64,000 nucleotides of DNA from Streptomyces sp. NRRL S-37 (GTDB lineage: Bacteria; Actinomycetota; Actinomycetes; Streptomycetales; Streptomycetaceae), in the NCBI RefSeq assembly GCF_000721605.1, contig NZ_JOIZ01000010.1:186001-250000 (forward strand), given 5' to 3'. Numbering within the stretch: the stretch's first letter is position 1; every line of letters starts with the position of its first letter. Below, one piece after another: positions 25,807 to 35,252 of this stretch. Under the pieces are notes generated by a model. That model did no database searches. It was not told the origin of the DNA and saw nothing but the letters and a program-made list of their open reading frames with translations. Both the position numbers and the translations under genes were made by a program.

Positions 25807-25974
25807 AGGGGTCCTTTCACTATGAGCGTCCGATCAGGTCGCGTGGTCTGGTGCCGCACCTCGCCGCGTTGCCGAAACGCCCACGTGGCTCCGCCACGAG
25901 GGCGCCCCGGCGCCTTGCGATGCACGGCACCAGACCACGCGACCTGATCGGACGCTCATAGTGAAAGGACCCCT
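25807..25974. mobile_element. MITE-like palindromic element
   Basis: A 168-bp element with perfect terminal inverted repeats of about 50 bases (outer end AGGGGTCCTTTCACTATGAG). The core of about 65 bases encodes nothing. It abuts the fabI terminator without spacer. No clear target duplication. The shape is that of a non-autonomous miniature transposon. Confidence 0.8.
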
Positions 25975-25997
25975 TTCGCGGTGGCGCCCGCCGGCGC

Positions 25998-27275
25998 CTA
26001 CGCGGTGTCCCCGCCCGGCAGGATCCGGCGGAAGCCGGTGTAGGGGACGAGGGCCTCGGGCAGCTCCACCGAGCCGTCCTCCCGCACGCCCTGCTCCAGC
26101 AGCGCGGCGACCGTGCGGCCGATCGGCAGCGCCGAGCCGTTCAGCGTGACCGCAGGCGTCCTGCTCCCGTCGGGCCGCTTGACGCGGATGTCCGCGCGAC
26201 GCGCCTGGAAGGTGCCGCAGTCGGAGACCGAGGAGATCTCCCGGTAGGAGCCGCTGCCCGGCAGCCACACCTCGACGTCGTAGGTCATCCGGGCGGAGAA
26301 CCCGAGGTCGCCGGCCGGCAGCAGCACCACGCGGTGCGCCAGTTCCAGGCGCTTCAGGCACTCCTCGGCGTGGTTCACCATGAGTTCGAGCTGCGCCGGG
26401 GCGTCCTCGGGGGCGCAGACGCGCACCAGCTCCACCTTCTCGAACTGGTGCAGCCGCAGGATGCCGCGGGTGTCCCGGCCGTACGCCCCGGCCTCCGCCC
26501 GGAAGCACGGCGTGCAGGCGGTGAAGGCCAGCGGCAGTGAGCGGGAGTCGAGGAGCCGGCCGGCCACCAGGTTGGTCAGCGGGACCTCGGCGGTGGGGAT
26601 CAGGAACAGCTCCCGCTCACCGACCTGAGTGCGGAACAGGTCGTCCTCGAACTTGGGCAGCTGCCCGGTACCGGTCATGGTGTCGCGGTCGACCAGGAAC
26701 GGCACCGACTGCTCGGTGTAGCCGTGCTCACGGGTGTGCAGGTCGAGGAGGAAGTCGCGCAGGGCCCGCTCCAGTCGTGCCCCGGCCCCGCGGGCGACGG
26801 CGAAGCGGGCACCGGACAGCCGGGCCGCGGCCGGGCCGTCGAGGATGCCGAGGGACTCCCCGATGTCGGCGTGGTGGCGGGCGCCGTCCGCCGGACGAGG
26901 AGCGGGACCGCCCCGGCGTATCTCCACGGCCTCCTTCTCCGAGTCGCCGTCCGGGACCGCGTCCAAGGGGATGTTGGGGACGGAGAGCAGCAGCTCGGTC
27001 AGGTGTGCCGCGGCCGTGCGGGCGGCGGCCTCGGCCCGCTGCACCTCGGCCCGCAGCGCCCGGGCGGACGCCTTCTCCTCCTCGGTGGGCGGGCCGGAGC
27101 GGCGGGCCCTGGCCGTGCGGTTCAGCTCGGTGCGCAGCCGGGTCACCTCCGCCTGCGCGCCGTTGCGCTCGCGCAGGGCGTCGGCCAGCGCGGCCGGGTC
27201 GAGGTCGTGGCGACGGCGGGCCAGCCGCCGTACGGCCTGCGGCCCGTCCTTCAGCAGTTCTTGGGGATCGTGCAC
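25998..27275 (-). CDS. serS: Seryl-tRNA synthetase, pathway copy (VlmL-like)
   Basis: A 425-residue class II synthetase. The N-terminal tRNA-binding coiled coil (about 20-110, e.g. [13 protein letters not shown]) is present, which grips the long variable arm of serine tRNAs. Then come [23 protein letters not shown], motif 2 [15 protein letters not shown] and motif 3 [19 protein letters not shown] start with AGGAG upstream. A housekeeping copy must exist elsewhere; a second gene at the end of an azoxy operon is the VlmL situation, supplying seryl-tRNA to the VlmA-type transferase. The anticodon-less tRNA-like gene at 20076 is a candidate substrate. Confidence 0.92.
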   Translation of the reverse strand: MHDPQELLKDGPQAVRRLARRRHDLDPAALADALRERNGAQAEVTRLRTELNRTARARRSGPPTEEEKASARALRAEVQRAEAAARTAAAHLTELLLSVPNIPLDAVPDGDSEKEAVEIRRGGPAPRPADGARHHADIGESLGILDGPAAARLSGARFAVARGAGARLERALRDFLLDLHTREHGYTEQSVPFLVDRDTMTGTGQLPKFEDDLFRTQVGERELFLIPTAEVPLTNLVAGRLLDSRSLPLAFTACTPCFRAEAGAYGRDTRGILRLHQFEKVELVRVCAPEDAPAQLELMVNHAEECLKRLELAHRVVLLPAGDLGFSARMTYDVEVWLPGSGSYREISSVSDCGTFQARRADIRVKRPDGSRTPAVTLNGSALPIGRTVAALLEQGVREDGSVELPEALVPYTGFRRILPGGDTA

Positions 27276-27411
27276 GGTGGACTCCTGACGTGGGGCGGGG
27301 TGGGGTGGCCCGCGGACCGGCGGGGTGGGCGCCGTGCGGCCGGGTGCCGCACGGGAACAGCCGCCCGTCGGAGGTGCTCCGCGGGCGGCTGCCGGTACGT
27401 GGCCGGGCCGT

Positions 27412-28632
27412 TCAGGCCGGCGCGATGGCCAGGGCCGTGTTCTGGCCGCCGAAGCCCAGGGAGTTGCTCAGGGCGAGGTCGATGGGCATGTAGGTGGCGG
27501 TCTGCGCGAGTTTGATGTCGATCCTGGAGTCGGGCATGACGAGGTTGGCGGTGGGGGGCACGAGTTCGTGCTCGACGCTCAGCACGGTGAAGGCGGCCTC
27601 GACCGCCCCGGCCGCGCCGAGCAGGTGTCCGGTGACTCCCTTCGTGGACGTGACCAGCGGGTCCCCGCGCAGCGTCCGGCCGATCATGCGGGCTTCCGCC
27701 AGGTCGTTCAGCGGTGTCGACGTACCGTGGGCGTTGACGTGCTGGACGTCGTCCGGGTCCGCGCCCGCGTCGGCGAGCGCGGCACGGACGGCGGCCTCGA
27801 TGCCCGCGCCGTCGGGGTGCGGCGACGTCATGTGGTGGGCGTCGGCGGTGGCGCCGTAGCCGATGATCCGGCCGTGCACATGGGCGCCGCGGGCGCGGGC
27901 GTCCGCCACCCGTTCCATGACGAGGATGCCGGCGCCCTCCCCGGCGACGAAGCCGTCCCGGTCGGCGTCGAACGGCCGGGACGCGGAGGCCGGGTCGTCG
28001 TGCCGTTTCGACAGCGCCCCCATCTGGGCGAAGCCGGCCATGACCAGGGGGGTGACCATGGCCTCGCTGCCGCCCGCGAGGACGATGTCGCAGCGGCCGA
28101 GGGCGAGCAGGTCCCGGGCCGTGCCGATGGCGGTCGCGCCCGAGGCGCAGGCGGTGGCCACCACCAGGTTGGGCCCGGTCGCCCCGAACTCGATGGCCGT
28201 CTGCCCGGCCAGCATGTTCGGCAGCTGCATGGGCAGCAGCAGCGGCGAGACCCGGTCGGCGCCCTGCTCGCGCAGCACGTGGTGCTGTTCCTCGACGGTG
28301 CCCGGGCCGCCGTCTGCGCAGCCCAGCACCACGCCCACCCGCGCCCCGTCCCACGTCTGCGGATCGAGGCCCGCGTCGGCCACCGCCTCGTGCGCGGCGA
28401 CCAGCGCGAACTGGACGAACCGGTCCAGGCGGTGGGCCCGCCGTGCGCTCAGCAGGCGCTCGGGGTCGAATCCGGGCACCCGGCAGGAGATACGTACGGG
28501 GTTATCCGTCAGCAGCGGATCGAGGGCGGCGGCCGGCCTGCCGTCGCAGACCGCCGCCCAGCTCGGCCCGACCCCGATACCACCCGGGGTGACCAGGCCG
28601 AGCCCGGTGACGGCGATGTCCATGCCGGCCAT
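27412..28632 (-). CDS. Beta-ketoacyl-ACP synthase II (FabF-type)
   Basis: A 406-residue condensing enzyme with the KASII triad: Cys162 in [12 protein letters not shown], His302 in NAHGTSTP and His336 in [12 protein letters not shown]. Closer to FabF than to type II aromatic KS-alpha, and there is no KS-beta partner. ATG start overlaps the ACP stop (ATGA). It should elongate acyl chains on the adjacent ACP, which were primed by the KASIII two genes upstream. Confidence 0.92.
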   Translation of the reverse strand: MAGMDIAVTGLGLVTPGGIGVGPSWAAVCDGRPAAALDPLLTDNPVRISCRVPGFDPERLLSARRAHRLDRFVQFALVAAHEAVADAGLDPQTWDGARVGVVLGCADGGPGTVEEQHHVLREQGADRVSPLLLPMQLPNMLAGQTAIEFGATGPNLVVATACASGATAIGTARDLLALGRCDIVLAGGSEAMVTPLVMAGFAQMGALSKRHDDPASASRPFDADRDGFVAGEGAGILVMERVADARARGAHVHGRIIGYGATADAHHMTSPHPDGAGIEAAVRAALADAGADPDDVQHVNAHGTSTPLNDLAEARMIGRTLRGDPLVTSTKGVTGHLLGAAGAVEAAFTVLSVEHELVPPTANLVMPDSRIDIKLAQTATYMPIDLALSNSLGFGGQNTALAIAPA

Positions 28633-28862
28633 CAGACCTTCGCACTCCGCTCCTCCATCAGCCGGACCATGTCGGCCACGGTCTCCGCCTCCAGCAGGTC
28701 GTCGTCGCTGACGTCCAGGCCGAGCTCGGACTTCAGCAGCAGCGACAGCTCCACCACGGCCAGCGAGTCCAGCTCGATGTCCTCCCGGGTGGCCTCCGGG
28801 GTGATGGCCTCGGGCGACACCTTGAGCTTGTTGGACAGGATTTCCTTGAGCTGCTCCAGCAT
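28632..28862 (-). CDS. Acyl carrier protein
   Basis: A 76-residue ACP. The phosphopantetheine Ser is in DIELDSLAVVELSLLL (residue 33 region), with an acidic helix II. AAAGGAACC ribosome site. It overlaps the KASII gene by 4 bp; upstream is a 106-base gap to the KASIII stop. It is the carrier for the fatty chain and is distinct from the ACP at 37035 and the one inside the PKS. Confidence 0.93.
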   Translation of the reverse strand: MLEQLKEILSNKLKVSPEAITPEATREDIELDSLAVVELSLLLKSELGLDVSDDDLLEAETVADMVRLMEERSAKV

Positions 28863-28968
28863 GTCGGTTCCTTTCGACAGTTCTCTCGAAGGCGCAAGCG
28901 CCCGTTCTCCGCTGTGTCGGACAGCGCTTGTGGGAGGGGCCGGCCCGGGCCCCGCTTGTGACGGGACG

Positions 28969-29976
28969 TCAGACGGTCTGCACCTCGGGCCAGACCAGCG
29001 TGGTCGCGCCCCAGGACAGCCCGCCGCCGAACGCGGTCAGCAGCAGCCGGTGCCCGGCGGTGAGCCGTCCGTCCGCCGCGCTCTCGGCCAGCAGCAGCGG
29101 CAGTGAGGCGGCGCCGGTGTTGCCGACCTGTGCGATGTTGCTCAGTCGCCGTTCGCCGGGGATGCCGAGCCGCTCCGAGACCGCTTCCAGGATGCGGGCG
29201 TTGGCCTGGTGCGCGGCGAACCGGTCGACGTCGCACGGCCGCCAGCCGGCCCGCTCGGCCGCCTCGGTGGAGGTGGCCGTCATCCGCTCCACCGCGTGCC
29301 GGTAGGTGTCGCGGCCCACCATCCGGAAGAAGCGGTCCTCCGGTGCGGGCTCCCGGCCGGACGACCGCTGCCGCGACCCTCCGGCCGGCACCTCGATCAG
29401 ATGGCTCAGCCCGCCGTCACTGCCCAGCACGAGCGGGCCCACCGCGCCCGGCTCCTCGGGGGAGCCGGCCCGCAGCAGCACCGCGCCCGCGCCGTCCGCG
29501 AAGATCACCGCCGTGGTGCGGTCCTCGGGGTTGATGATCGTCGTGAACGCGTCCGCGGCGATCAGCAGCACCCGGTCCGTCACCCCGGCGGCGATCAGGC
29601 CCGCCGAGCCGGCCAGGCCGTACAGGAAGCCGGAGCAGACGGCGGCCACGTCGAAGGCGGGCACCTCGCCGAGTCCGAGCCGCGCCGCGACCTGCGGAGC
29701 GGTGGCCGGGCACGGCTGGTCCGGGGTGGTGGTGGCCAGCACCACCGCGCCCGCCCGCGCGTCTCCCGCCGACTTCAGCGCCCGCAGGCCCGCCTCGACC
29801 GCCAGGTCGCTGGTCGCCGTGCCCGGGGCGACCACACGGCGCCGGGCGATCCCGGTGCGCGAGCGGATCCAGTCGTCCGAGGTGTCCAGGCGCCGGGCCA
29901 GGTCCTCGTTGGTGACCACGTCGGGCGGGACGTACGACCCGATCCCGCAGACCACGGCGGCCCGTCGGGTGCTCAC
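28969..29976 (-). CDS. Beta-ketoacyl-ACP synthase III (FabH-type)
   Basis: A 335-residue KASIII with Cys114 (AAVCSGFLYGL), His256 (AAHQANARI) and Asn286 (QVGNTGAAS). It has the usual N-terminal SYVPPDVVTN and DDWIRSRTGI motifs. It starts at GTG 29976, overlapping the VlmB-like stop by 4 bp (GTGA). It should prime the chain from acetyl-CoA or a branched acyl-CoA with malonyl-ACP. Starter choice, straight or branched, cannot be told from the sequence. Confidence 0.92.
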   Translation of the reverse strand: MSTRRAAVVCGIGSYVPPDVVTNEDLARRLDTSDDWIRSRTGIARRRVVAPGTATSDLAVEAGLRALKSAGDARAGAVVLATTTPDQPCPATAPQVAARLGLGEVPAFDVAAVCSGFLYGLAGSAGLIAAGVTDRVLLIAADAFTTIINPEDRTTAVIFADGAGAVLLRAGSPEEPGAVGPLVLGSDGGLSHLIEVPAGGSRQRSSGREPAPEDRFFRMVGRDTYRHAVERMTATSTEAAERAGWRPCDVDRFAAHQANARILEAVSERLGIPGERRLSNIAQVGNTGAASLPLLLAESAADGRLTAGHRLLLTAFGGGLSWGATTLVWPEVQTV

Positions 29977-30965
29977 GCGGCCGGCCCCGGACTGCTGAGG
30001 ACCTCCAGGGGCAGGCCCATGTAGGCCATCCGGGCCTCGGCCATCTCGTCGGTCCACCGCTCGGCCATGTCGTAGCGCTGCTCGGGAGTGGTGTCGAGCA
30101 TCCGCACGCCGGGCCAGATCTCGTAGTCGCCGATCCGGTCGGCGTGCCGGAGCATGCCCTCCTGGAACAGTTCCTCGCGGTGGATCACGAACTCCCGGTC
30201 GGGGATCTCGTCCCACAGCCGCACGCCGGCCCGCAGGATCTCCAGCAGGCGCGGACGGTACTCGGGGTGCGCGGCCACGTGGTCGCGCAGGATGGTGCTG
30301 GCCACCGTCAGATGGCGGATCTCGTCGATCGCGGTGCCGCGGGAGATCTCGCCGGTGGCCGGGGACAGGGGAGTCCACTTGCGTTCGCTCAGCTCGGCGG
30401 CCGGTGCCAGCACGCCCTCGATGACGATGGCGAACACGGCGACACCGCCGGGGAAGTCGGCCTGGTCCCGGACGATGTCGAGGGTGAAGTCGACCACCGG
30501 GTCCAGCACCCGGGCGCGGTAGTCCCGGGCCATCTCGTCGATGCTCTTCAGGAGCGTGTCGGCCGGGATGCCAAGCTCCACCAGGTGGTTGCGGAACACG
30601 CGGGCGTGCCGTGCCTCGTCGAGCAGCTGGGTGGCGTAGAACTCCATCTCGGGGATGCCGGGCGCGATCGACACGTAGTGGCCGAGCAGCCGGGTGGCCA
30701 GCTCCTCGGACAGCCCGCGCAGACCGAACTCCAGCACCAGCGCCTCGCGCAGCGGGCCCGGCTCCTTCAGGAAGTCCGGGACGATCGCGTCGTCGTGGTG
30801 GCCGGTCACGCCGCGGTCGCGCAGCGTGCCCTGGGCAACCGAGGTGATCCAGTAGGCGAGGTCGCACTCCTCGGGACCGAGGGTGAGTTCCTTCGCCCCG
30901 TCCAGCAGACCGGGCGCCTTGTCCCAGTCGGCCTCGGGGGCCACGAGTACCTTGGACTGCGTCAT
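29973..30965 (-). CDS. VlmB-like ferritin-fold diiron protein
   Basis: A 330-residue all-helical protein. Two metal-binding pairs are visible: Glu in PEMEFYATQ with DEARHARVF (ExxH), and IEGVLAPAAEL with DEIRHLTVAS (ExxH). This is the four-helix diiron oxygenase pattern. In valanimycin-type clusters the homolog is VlmB, which acts with VlmO late in forming the azoxy group from the seryl-hydroxylamine ester; I place the oxidation of the hydrazine to azoxy here as inference. The gene overlaps both neighbours by 4 bp (VlmR-like upstream, KASIII downstream), so dosage is coupled. Confidence 0.8.
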   Translation of the reverse strand: MTQSKVLVAPEADWDKAPGLLDGAKELTLGPEECDLAYWITSVAQGTLRDRGVTGHHDDAIVPDFLKEPGPLREALVLEFGLRGLSEELATRLLGHYVSIAPGIPEMEFYATQLLDEARHARVFRNHLVELGIPADTLLKSIDEMARDYRARVLDPVVDFTLDIVRDQADFPGGVAVFAIVIEGVLAPAAELSERKWTPLSPATGEISRGTAIDEIRHLTVASTILRDHVAAHPEYRPRLLEILRAGVRLWDEIPDREFVIHREELFQEGMLRHADRIGDYEIWPGVRMLDTTPEQRYDMAERWTDEMAEARMAYMGLPLEVLSSPGPAA

Positions 30966-31525
30966 GACGCGGCGGCCTCCTTCGCCGGATGCAGGGTGCC
31001 GGCGTGCAGGCGGCCGGCGTAACTCAGCAGGGGGAGCCCTTCGTCCGCCCTGGCGCGCACGACGTGGCCGAGCAGCAGCTCGCTGTCGCCCGCGGCGTGG
31101 GCGGAGTGGAAGCGGCAGGTGTAGTGGGCGAGCGCGCCCGCGATGAGCGGGGCCTGCGCGTACGGGTCCGCCGTCCAGGGCAGGCCCGCGAACTGGGCGC
31201 TGCCGTCGGGGCGCCCGCTGTCGGCGAACCGGCGGGCCACTTCCGCCTGGTCACCGCCCAGCACGTTGATCGCGAACCGGCCCTCGGCGGCGGCCCGCCG
31301 CGCGAAGGACGACCCGGCCCGCAGCACGACGCCGACGAGGAGCGGCTCGCGCGAGACCAGGGTGACCGTGCTCGCGGTGGTGCCGTGCATCCGGCTCTCC
31401 GGGCCGGTGGTCAGCACCGACACCGGGGACGCCAGGTGATAGAGCGCCCGGCGCCGTTCGGCCGGGTCCTGGCGGACGGGCCGGCGCGTGCGCGGGCCGG
31501 TCGCGGTCGCGGTCGCGGTGCTCAT
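30962..31525 (-). CDS. Flavin reductase partner of the amine N-hydroxylase (VlmR-like)
   Basis: A 187-residue flavin:NAD(P)H reductase of the HpaC type: SPVSVLTTG, STVTLVSREPLLVGVVL, FAINVLGGDQ and the Asp/Gly-rich tail region. It supplies reduced flavin to the VlmH-like monooxygenase at 34068, as VlmR does for VlmH. ATG start overlaps the VlmO-like stop by 4 bp. The first 20 residues are a repetitive Thr/Ala tract (ATATATGPRT). Confidence 0.88.
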   Translation of the reverse strand: MSTATATATGPRTRRPVRQDPAERRRALYHLASPVSVLTTGPESRMHGTTASTVTLVSREPLLVGVVLRAGSSFARRAAAEGRFAINVLGGDQAEVARRFADSGRPDGSAQFAGLPWTADPYAQAPLIAGALAHYTCRFHSAHAAGDSELLLGHVVRARADEGLPLLSYAGRLHAGTLHPAKEAAAS

Positions 31526-32130
31526 CGCAGCGCCTCCGCTTGCCGGGCCGCGGACTCTCCGGCCGCGGCGGCCCGGGCCGGGGCCTCCTGCGCCGCGGCG
31601 GCGTCCGCCCGCGGCGTCGGCACCGGCTTGCGGACCGGGACGTGCCCGACCGGCACCGGGTCCGTCACATGCCCGACCGGCTTGGGGTGCGGCAGGCCCA
31701 GGTCGTCCAAGAGCCGCAGGTAGCCGGGCTGGCGGACCGGCTCGAAGGGCAGCGCGAAGGACTTCATGAAGTTGCCGAACAGCCCGCGGTCGCCGAAGAG
31801 GTGGAAGGGCAGCACCAGCAGCGCCCACTCCGGCTTCACCAGCCAGCACCACAGCGCGGCCACGGCGGCCTGGGTGATGAGGCTGTGCATCACGTTGTAG
31901 AGGACGTAGTACGCCTTGTGGATCGGCCGCCCGCCACTGCGCCGGAACGCGATCGCGCCCGGGATGTAGCCGATCAGGTCGATGTAGAGGAAGAGGGCGA
32001 CCGCCGGCAGCCAGCGGATCTCGTCGAAGTGGGCGATCATCAGGCCGGTGGTGACGGCGAAGCCCACCAGGTACTCGGCGCGGTGCAGCGAGTACGTGCG
32101 CGGTGTCTCGAACGGGTTTGCCTGGTCCAT
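31522..32130 (-). CDS. VlmO-like integral membrane protein
   Basis: A 202-residue protein with about five membrane segments in the first 150 residues (FAVTTGLMIAHF, LPAVALFLYIDLIGYIPGA, AAVAALWCW, ALLVLPFHLFG) and a Pro/Arg/Ala-rich cytosolic tail. Conserved-looking His/Glu/Asp residues (HRAEYL, AHFDE, HKAYY, VMHSL, FHLFGDRG) could bind metal. This size and make-up match VlmO of azoxy clusters, thought to carry out the N-N bond-forming rearrangement in the membrane. Overlaps the flavin reductase gene. Confidence 0.72.
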   Translation of the reverse strand: MDQANPFETPRTYSLHRAEYLVGFAVTTGLMIAHFDEIRWLPAVALFLYIDLIGYIPGAIAFRRSGGRPIHKAYYVLYNVMHSLITQAAVAALWCWLVKPEWALLVLPFHLFGDRGLFGNFMKSFALPFEPVRQPGYLRLLDDLGLPHPKPVGHVTDPVPVGHVPVRKPVPTPRADAAAAQEAPARAAAAGESAARQAEALR

Positions 32131-32151
32131 GGTCAGCAGCTCCCTGATGCG

Positions 32152-32634
32152 CTAGGCGCCGACCGCGGCGGGCGGGGTGAGTTCGATGCCGCCGCTGATG
32201 CGCACGGCGGGGAACAGACCGGTCAGCGCCCAGGCCACGGTCTCCTTGATGACCCGCTCGGCGATCGGGTCGAGGATGCCCTCCAGGCTCGGGATGCCGA
32301 AGTCGAAGTCGGCGTCGAAGCGGACCGCGACGTCGTCGCCGTCCTGCGTCACCGACCAGGTCCCGGAGAAGGAGTCGAAGTCCCCGTCGGACTGCTCGAA
32401 GCGGATCTCGCCCTGCCCCGGCAGCACGGTGTCGTCCTCGGTCCAGCGCAGCAGGCCGCTGCGGAAGTGCAGCTCCCAGCTGGAGGAGGCCGCGGGGTCG
32501 GGGTAGGCGGCGTGCACCGTGGTCGCGTTGACGTGGGGCGCCAGGTCCGGGTACCGCTCCCAGCGCCGTACGGCGTGCAGGACCGTCTTGGCCTGCTCCC
32601 CGGGTATCAGGGCATCGAGTTCGACGTGCCTCAC
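32152..32634 (-). CDS. SRPBCC (START-like) cyclase/dehydrase-family protein
   Basis: A 160-residue SRPBCC-fold protein (RWERYPDLAPHVNATTV, then the beta-rich body and the long C-terminal helix VIKETVAWALTGLFPAV). This fold holds hydrophobic ligands and appears as cyclases, aromatases and carriers. GTG start one base after the aminotransferase stop. In this operon it could hold a lipid-like azoxy intermediate near the membrane protein VlmO. It may correspond to VlmG, but I cannot confirm that. Confidence 0.75.
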   Translation of the reverse strand: MRHVELDALIPGEQAKTVLHAVRRWERYPDLAPHVNATTVHAAYPDPAASSSWELHFRSGLLRWTEDDTVLPGQGEIRFEQSDGDFDSFSGTWSVTQDGDDVAVRFDADFDFGIPSLEGILDPIAERVIKETVAWALTGLFPAVRISGGIELTPPAAVGA

Positions 32635-32636
32635 GA

Positions 32637-33932
32637 TCAGTTACCGCCTTCCGGCATCTTGGCCGCGCCCCGTACGAGGTCGCGGGTGGCCAGGTCGAAG
32701 GAGTTGAGGAGGAAGTCCACGTCGGTGTCGCCGAGCACGGCGGGCGGGGTGAACCGCACCACCGAGCTGCCGTTCATCGAATGGTTGGCGACCACGCCGT
32801 GGTTGAACAGTTCGATCAGCAGCTCGCCGGCCAGCCCGGCCTCGACGAGCTCGACGCCGATCAGCAGGCCCCGGCCGCGCACGTCCACCACGAGGTCGGG
32901 GATGTTGCGGCGCGCGATCTCGGTGATCGCCGGCAGCAGCCGGGCGCCGAGGTCCAGCGCCCTGGTGACCAGGCGCTCCTCCTTCACGGCCCGGATGGCG
33001 CCCTGAACCGCGGCCATCAGCACCGGCTGGCCGGAGAACGTGGCGGTGTGGACGTAGGGGTCCTTGTCGAAGGGACGGAAGGCCTTGCGGGTGGCGACGG
33101 CCGCCGAGACCGGCATCACCCCGCCGCCGAGTGCCTTGCCGGCGAGCAGGACGTCCGGGAGGACGCCCTCGATGTCGGCGCCCCACCACTCGCCGAGCCG
33201 GCCGAAGCCGGACTGCACCTCGTCGAGGATCAGGAAGCCGTCGTACTCACGCACCAGCTCCTCGACGCGCTTGAGGTAGCCCTTCGGTGGGATGATCACA
33301 CCGCCCTCGCCCTGGACCGGTTCGAGGATGACGCACACCTCGCCCGGGTGGGCGGCGAGTTCGGCCTCCAGGGCGTCGGCGTCACCGAAGGGCAGGTGCA
33401 GGAAGTCGGGCACCAGCGGGCGGAACGGCCGCTGGTAGACCTCCTTGGCGGTGGCCGACAGCGCGCCGAGGGTCTTGCCGTGGTAGCCGCCGCGCATGGA
33501 GACCGTGCGCTTGAAACCGCCTGCGCGGGCCAGCTTCAGGCCGGTCTCCACCGCCTCCGCCCCCGACAGCGCGAAGTGCACCCGGTCCAGACCGGGCGGC
33601 AGCACCGAGACCAGTGCCTCGGCCGCGCGGGCCACGGTGGGCTCCAGCAGGATGCGGGTCGCGGTGGGGTGGGTGCGCAGCTGGCGCTCCACCTCCTCCA
33701 TCACGATCGGGTGGCGGGCGCCCATCACGAACACGCCGTAGCCGCCGGCGTTGAGAAAGCGCTCACCGTCGCTGGTGGTGAGCCAGGCGCCCTCGGACGC
33801 CACCTCCATGTGGCTGCCGAACAGCTCGGCGAGCGTGGCCCGGCCCTTGCTCAGATGCGCGCGGTACAGGCCGAGGACCTCCGCCTCGGCGTCGGCGGAC
33901 GAAGCCGCCGGGGATTCCTGGATGACGGTCAC
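32637..33932 (-). CDS. Class III PLP aminotransferase
   Basis: A 431-residue aminotransferase of the 4-aminobutyrate/ornithine type. The PLP lysine is in LLAGKALGGGVMP; LDEVQSGFGRLGEWW supplies the Asp for the ring nitrogen; GYGVFVMGARHP is the N-terminal gate. Class III enzymes use terminal amines and aldehydes. With the aldehyde dehydrogenase-type gene at 35253 it should convert an acyl chain aldehyde into a primary amine, replacing the valine decarboxylase that valanimycin uses. GTG start. Confidence 0.9.
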   Translation of the reverse strand: MTVIQESPAASSADAEAEVLGLYRAHLSKGRATLAELFGSHMEVASEGAWLTTSDGERFLNAGGYGVFVMGARHPIVMEEVERQLRTHPTATRILLEPTVARAAEALVSVLPPGLDRVHFALSGAEAVETGLKLARAGGFKRTVSMRGGYHGKTLGALSATAKEVYQRPFRPLVPDFLHLPFGDADALEAELAAHPGEVCVILEPVQGEGGVIIPPKGYLKRVEELVREYDGFLILDEVQSGFGRLGEWWGADIEGVLPDVLLAGKALGGGVMPVSAAVATRKAFRPFDKDPYVHTATFSGQPVLMAAVQGAIRAVKEERLVTRALDLGARLLPAITEIARRNIPDLVVDVRGRGLLIGVELVEAGLAGELLIELFNHGVVANHSMNGSSVVRFTPPAVLGDTDVDFLLNSFDLATRDLVRGAAKMPEGGN

Positions 33933-33965
33933 GTGTGGCTCACTCCAAGGGGTCGTGGGGTCGTG

Positions 33966-34006
33966 CGGACAGGACCGGGACCGTGCCGCGGCCGGGGTCC
34001 TGTCCG
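33966..34006 (-). terminator. Hairpin between VlmH-like and aminotransferase genes
   Basis: CGGACAGGACC (33966-33976) pairs with GGTCCTGTCCG (33996-34006), loop 19. It lies in the 135-base gap, the largest within the operon, and may attenuate transcription of downstream genes. Confidence 0.4.
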
Positions 34007-34067
34007 GCCGCGGCGGTGGTGCCGTGACCGGGGGTTCACCGGCCGGCGAACCGTCCCGGCCGCGGCC

Positions 34068-35207
34068 CTAGGCGAGGACGAGCTCGCCGCCGTCGAACCA
34101 GCGCAGCAGCGGCTCGGCGGCGGCGGCGCGCGACGGCGGGTGGAAGGCGAGGGCCCGCAGCGCCGCCGCGACCTGTGCCGGACCGGAGCCGCTGATGAAG
34201 TCCAGGCCGCCCAGCAGCTCCAGGGCACGGGAGGCGATGTCGGGCAGGGCGTTCTGCACGGCGTACCGGGCCACCAGTACGCGGGCCACCGACTCCTCGT
34301 CACCGGGCTCCGGGCCGGTCGCCCGCGCGACGCCCTCCAGCAGCGCGACCGCGGCCTCCATGTCCACGGCGAGGGAGGCCCGCTCCGCCACGCTGCCGCG
34401 CTCGCGCTCCAGCACCTGCTCCACCAGCGCCAGCGCACCGCCCGCGTACCCGGCGGAGATCAGCATCTCGAACCAGACGAACCCGGCCGACTGGAGGTCG
34501 TCGAGGCGGTGCGGGTCGTCGGCGCCGGCCCGCACGACCATGCCGGCCGGCACGAACACGTCCTCCAGCCGCACCTCGTCGCTCTCCGCGCCCGCCAGCA
34601 GGTCGTTGCCCCAGTACGGGTGCACGGTCAGGCCGGGCGCGTCGGCCGGCACCAGGGCGAGCGCCAGCTCCGGCTCGCCGTCGTCGCCGTGGATGGCGAC
34701 GCTCGCCGTGAGCAGGCTCATCGAACGGGACAGGCTGCACGGCTTCTTGGCGCCGGTGAGCAGGAACCCGTCGCGCACCGGGCGGGCGGTCACGGCCGGC
34801 TTGAGAATGTTCTGCGCCGTCCGGCCCTCGGCCCAGCCGGACGCCATCACCTGCTGGTCGGGCACGATCCGGCGCAGCAGGGCCGTCTGCTCGTCGGTCA
34901 GCCGGCCCTTCTTCACGGCCAGCGAGTACAGCATCGCGATGGTGAAGTGGTGCATCGACACGGCCGCCACCAGCGACGGGGACACGGCGCCCAGGGCCAG
35001 CTGGACCCGCAGCGCGTCCAGGGCGTCGGCGCCGTGGCCGCCGTACTCCTCGGGGATCAGCAGACCGACCCCGCCGTGGATGCGGAACAGGTCGATCACC
35101 GGGCTGCCGGGCCGCTCGCGGTCGGTGTACGGGATCTGGTCCAGCTCCTTGAGCAGACCGGGGTGGAAGCGCTCGCATACGGAGCGGGCGAGGTCGAGGG
35201 AACGCAA
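34068..35207 (-). CDS. Flavin-dependent amine N-hydroxylase (VlmH-like)
   Basis: A 379-residue acyl-CoA-dehydrogenase-fold monooxygenase: IPEEYGGHGADALD near the N-terminus, GWAEGRTAQNILKPAV, LTGAKKPCSLS in the flavin-binding beta domain, and a helical C-terminus ending LELLGGLDFISG. VlmH of valanimycin (isobutylamine N-hydroxylase) is the named family member, working with VlmR. Here the partner reductase is three genes downstream. Start is TTG with GGAGG 7 bases before. Expected substrate is the primary amine made by the aminotransferase, oxidised to the hydroxylamine. Confidence 0.85.
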   Translation of the reverse strand: MRSLDLARSVCERFHPGLLKELDQIPYTDRERPGSPVIDLFRIHGGVGLLIPEEYGGHGADALDALRVQLALGAVSPSLVAAVSMHHFTIAMLYSLAVKKGRLTDEQTALLRRIVPDQQVMASGWAEGRTAQNILKPAVTARPVRDGFLLTGAKKPCSLSRSMSLLTASVAIHGDDGEPELALALVPADAPGLTVHPYWGNDLLAGAESDEVRLEDVFVPAGMVVRAGADDPHRLDDLQSAGFVWFEMLISAGYAGGALALVEQVLERERGSVAERASLAVDMEAAVALLEGVARATGPEPGDEESVARVLVARYAVQNALPDIASRALELLGGLDFISGSGPAQVAAALRALAFHPPSRAAAAEPLLRWFDGGELVLA

Positions 35208-35252
35208 CGGAAGCCTCCAGCGGAAACGGCGGGGTTCAGGGGCGGAGGGCGG

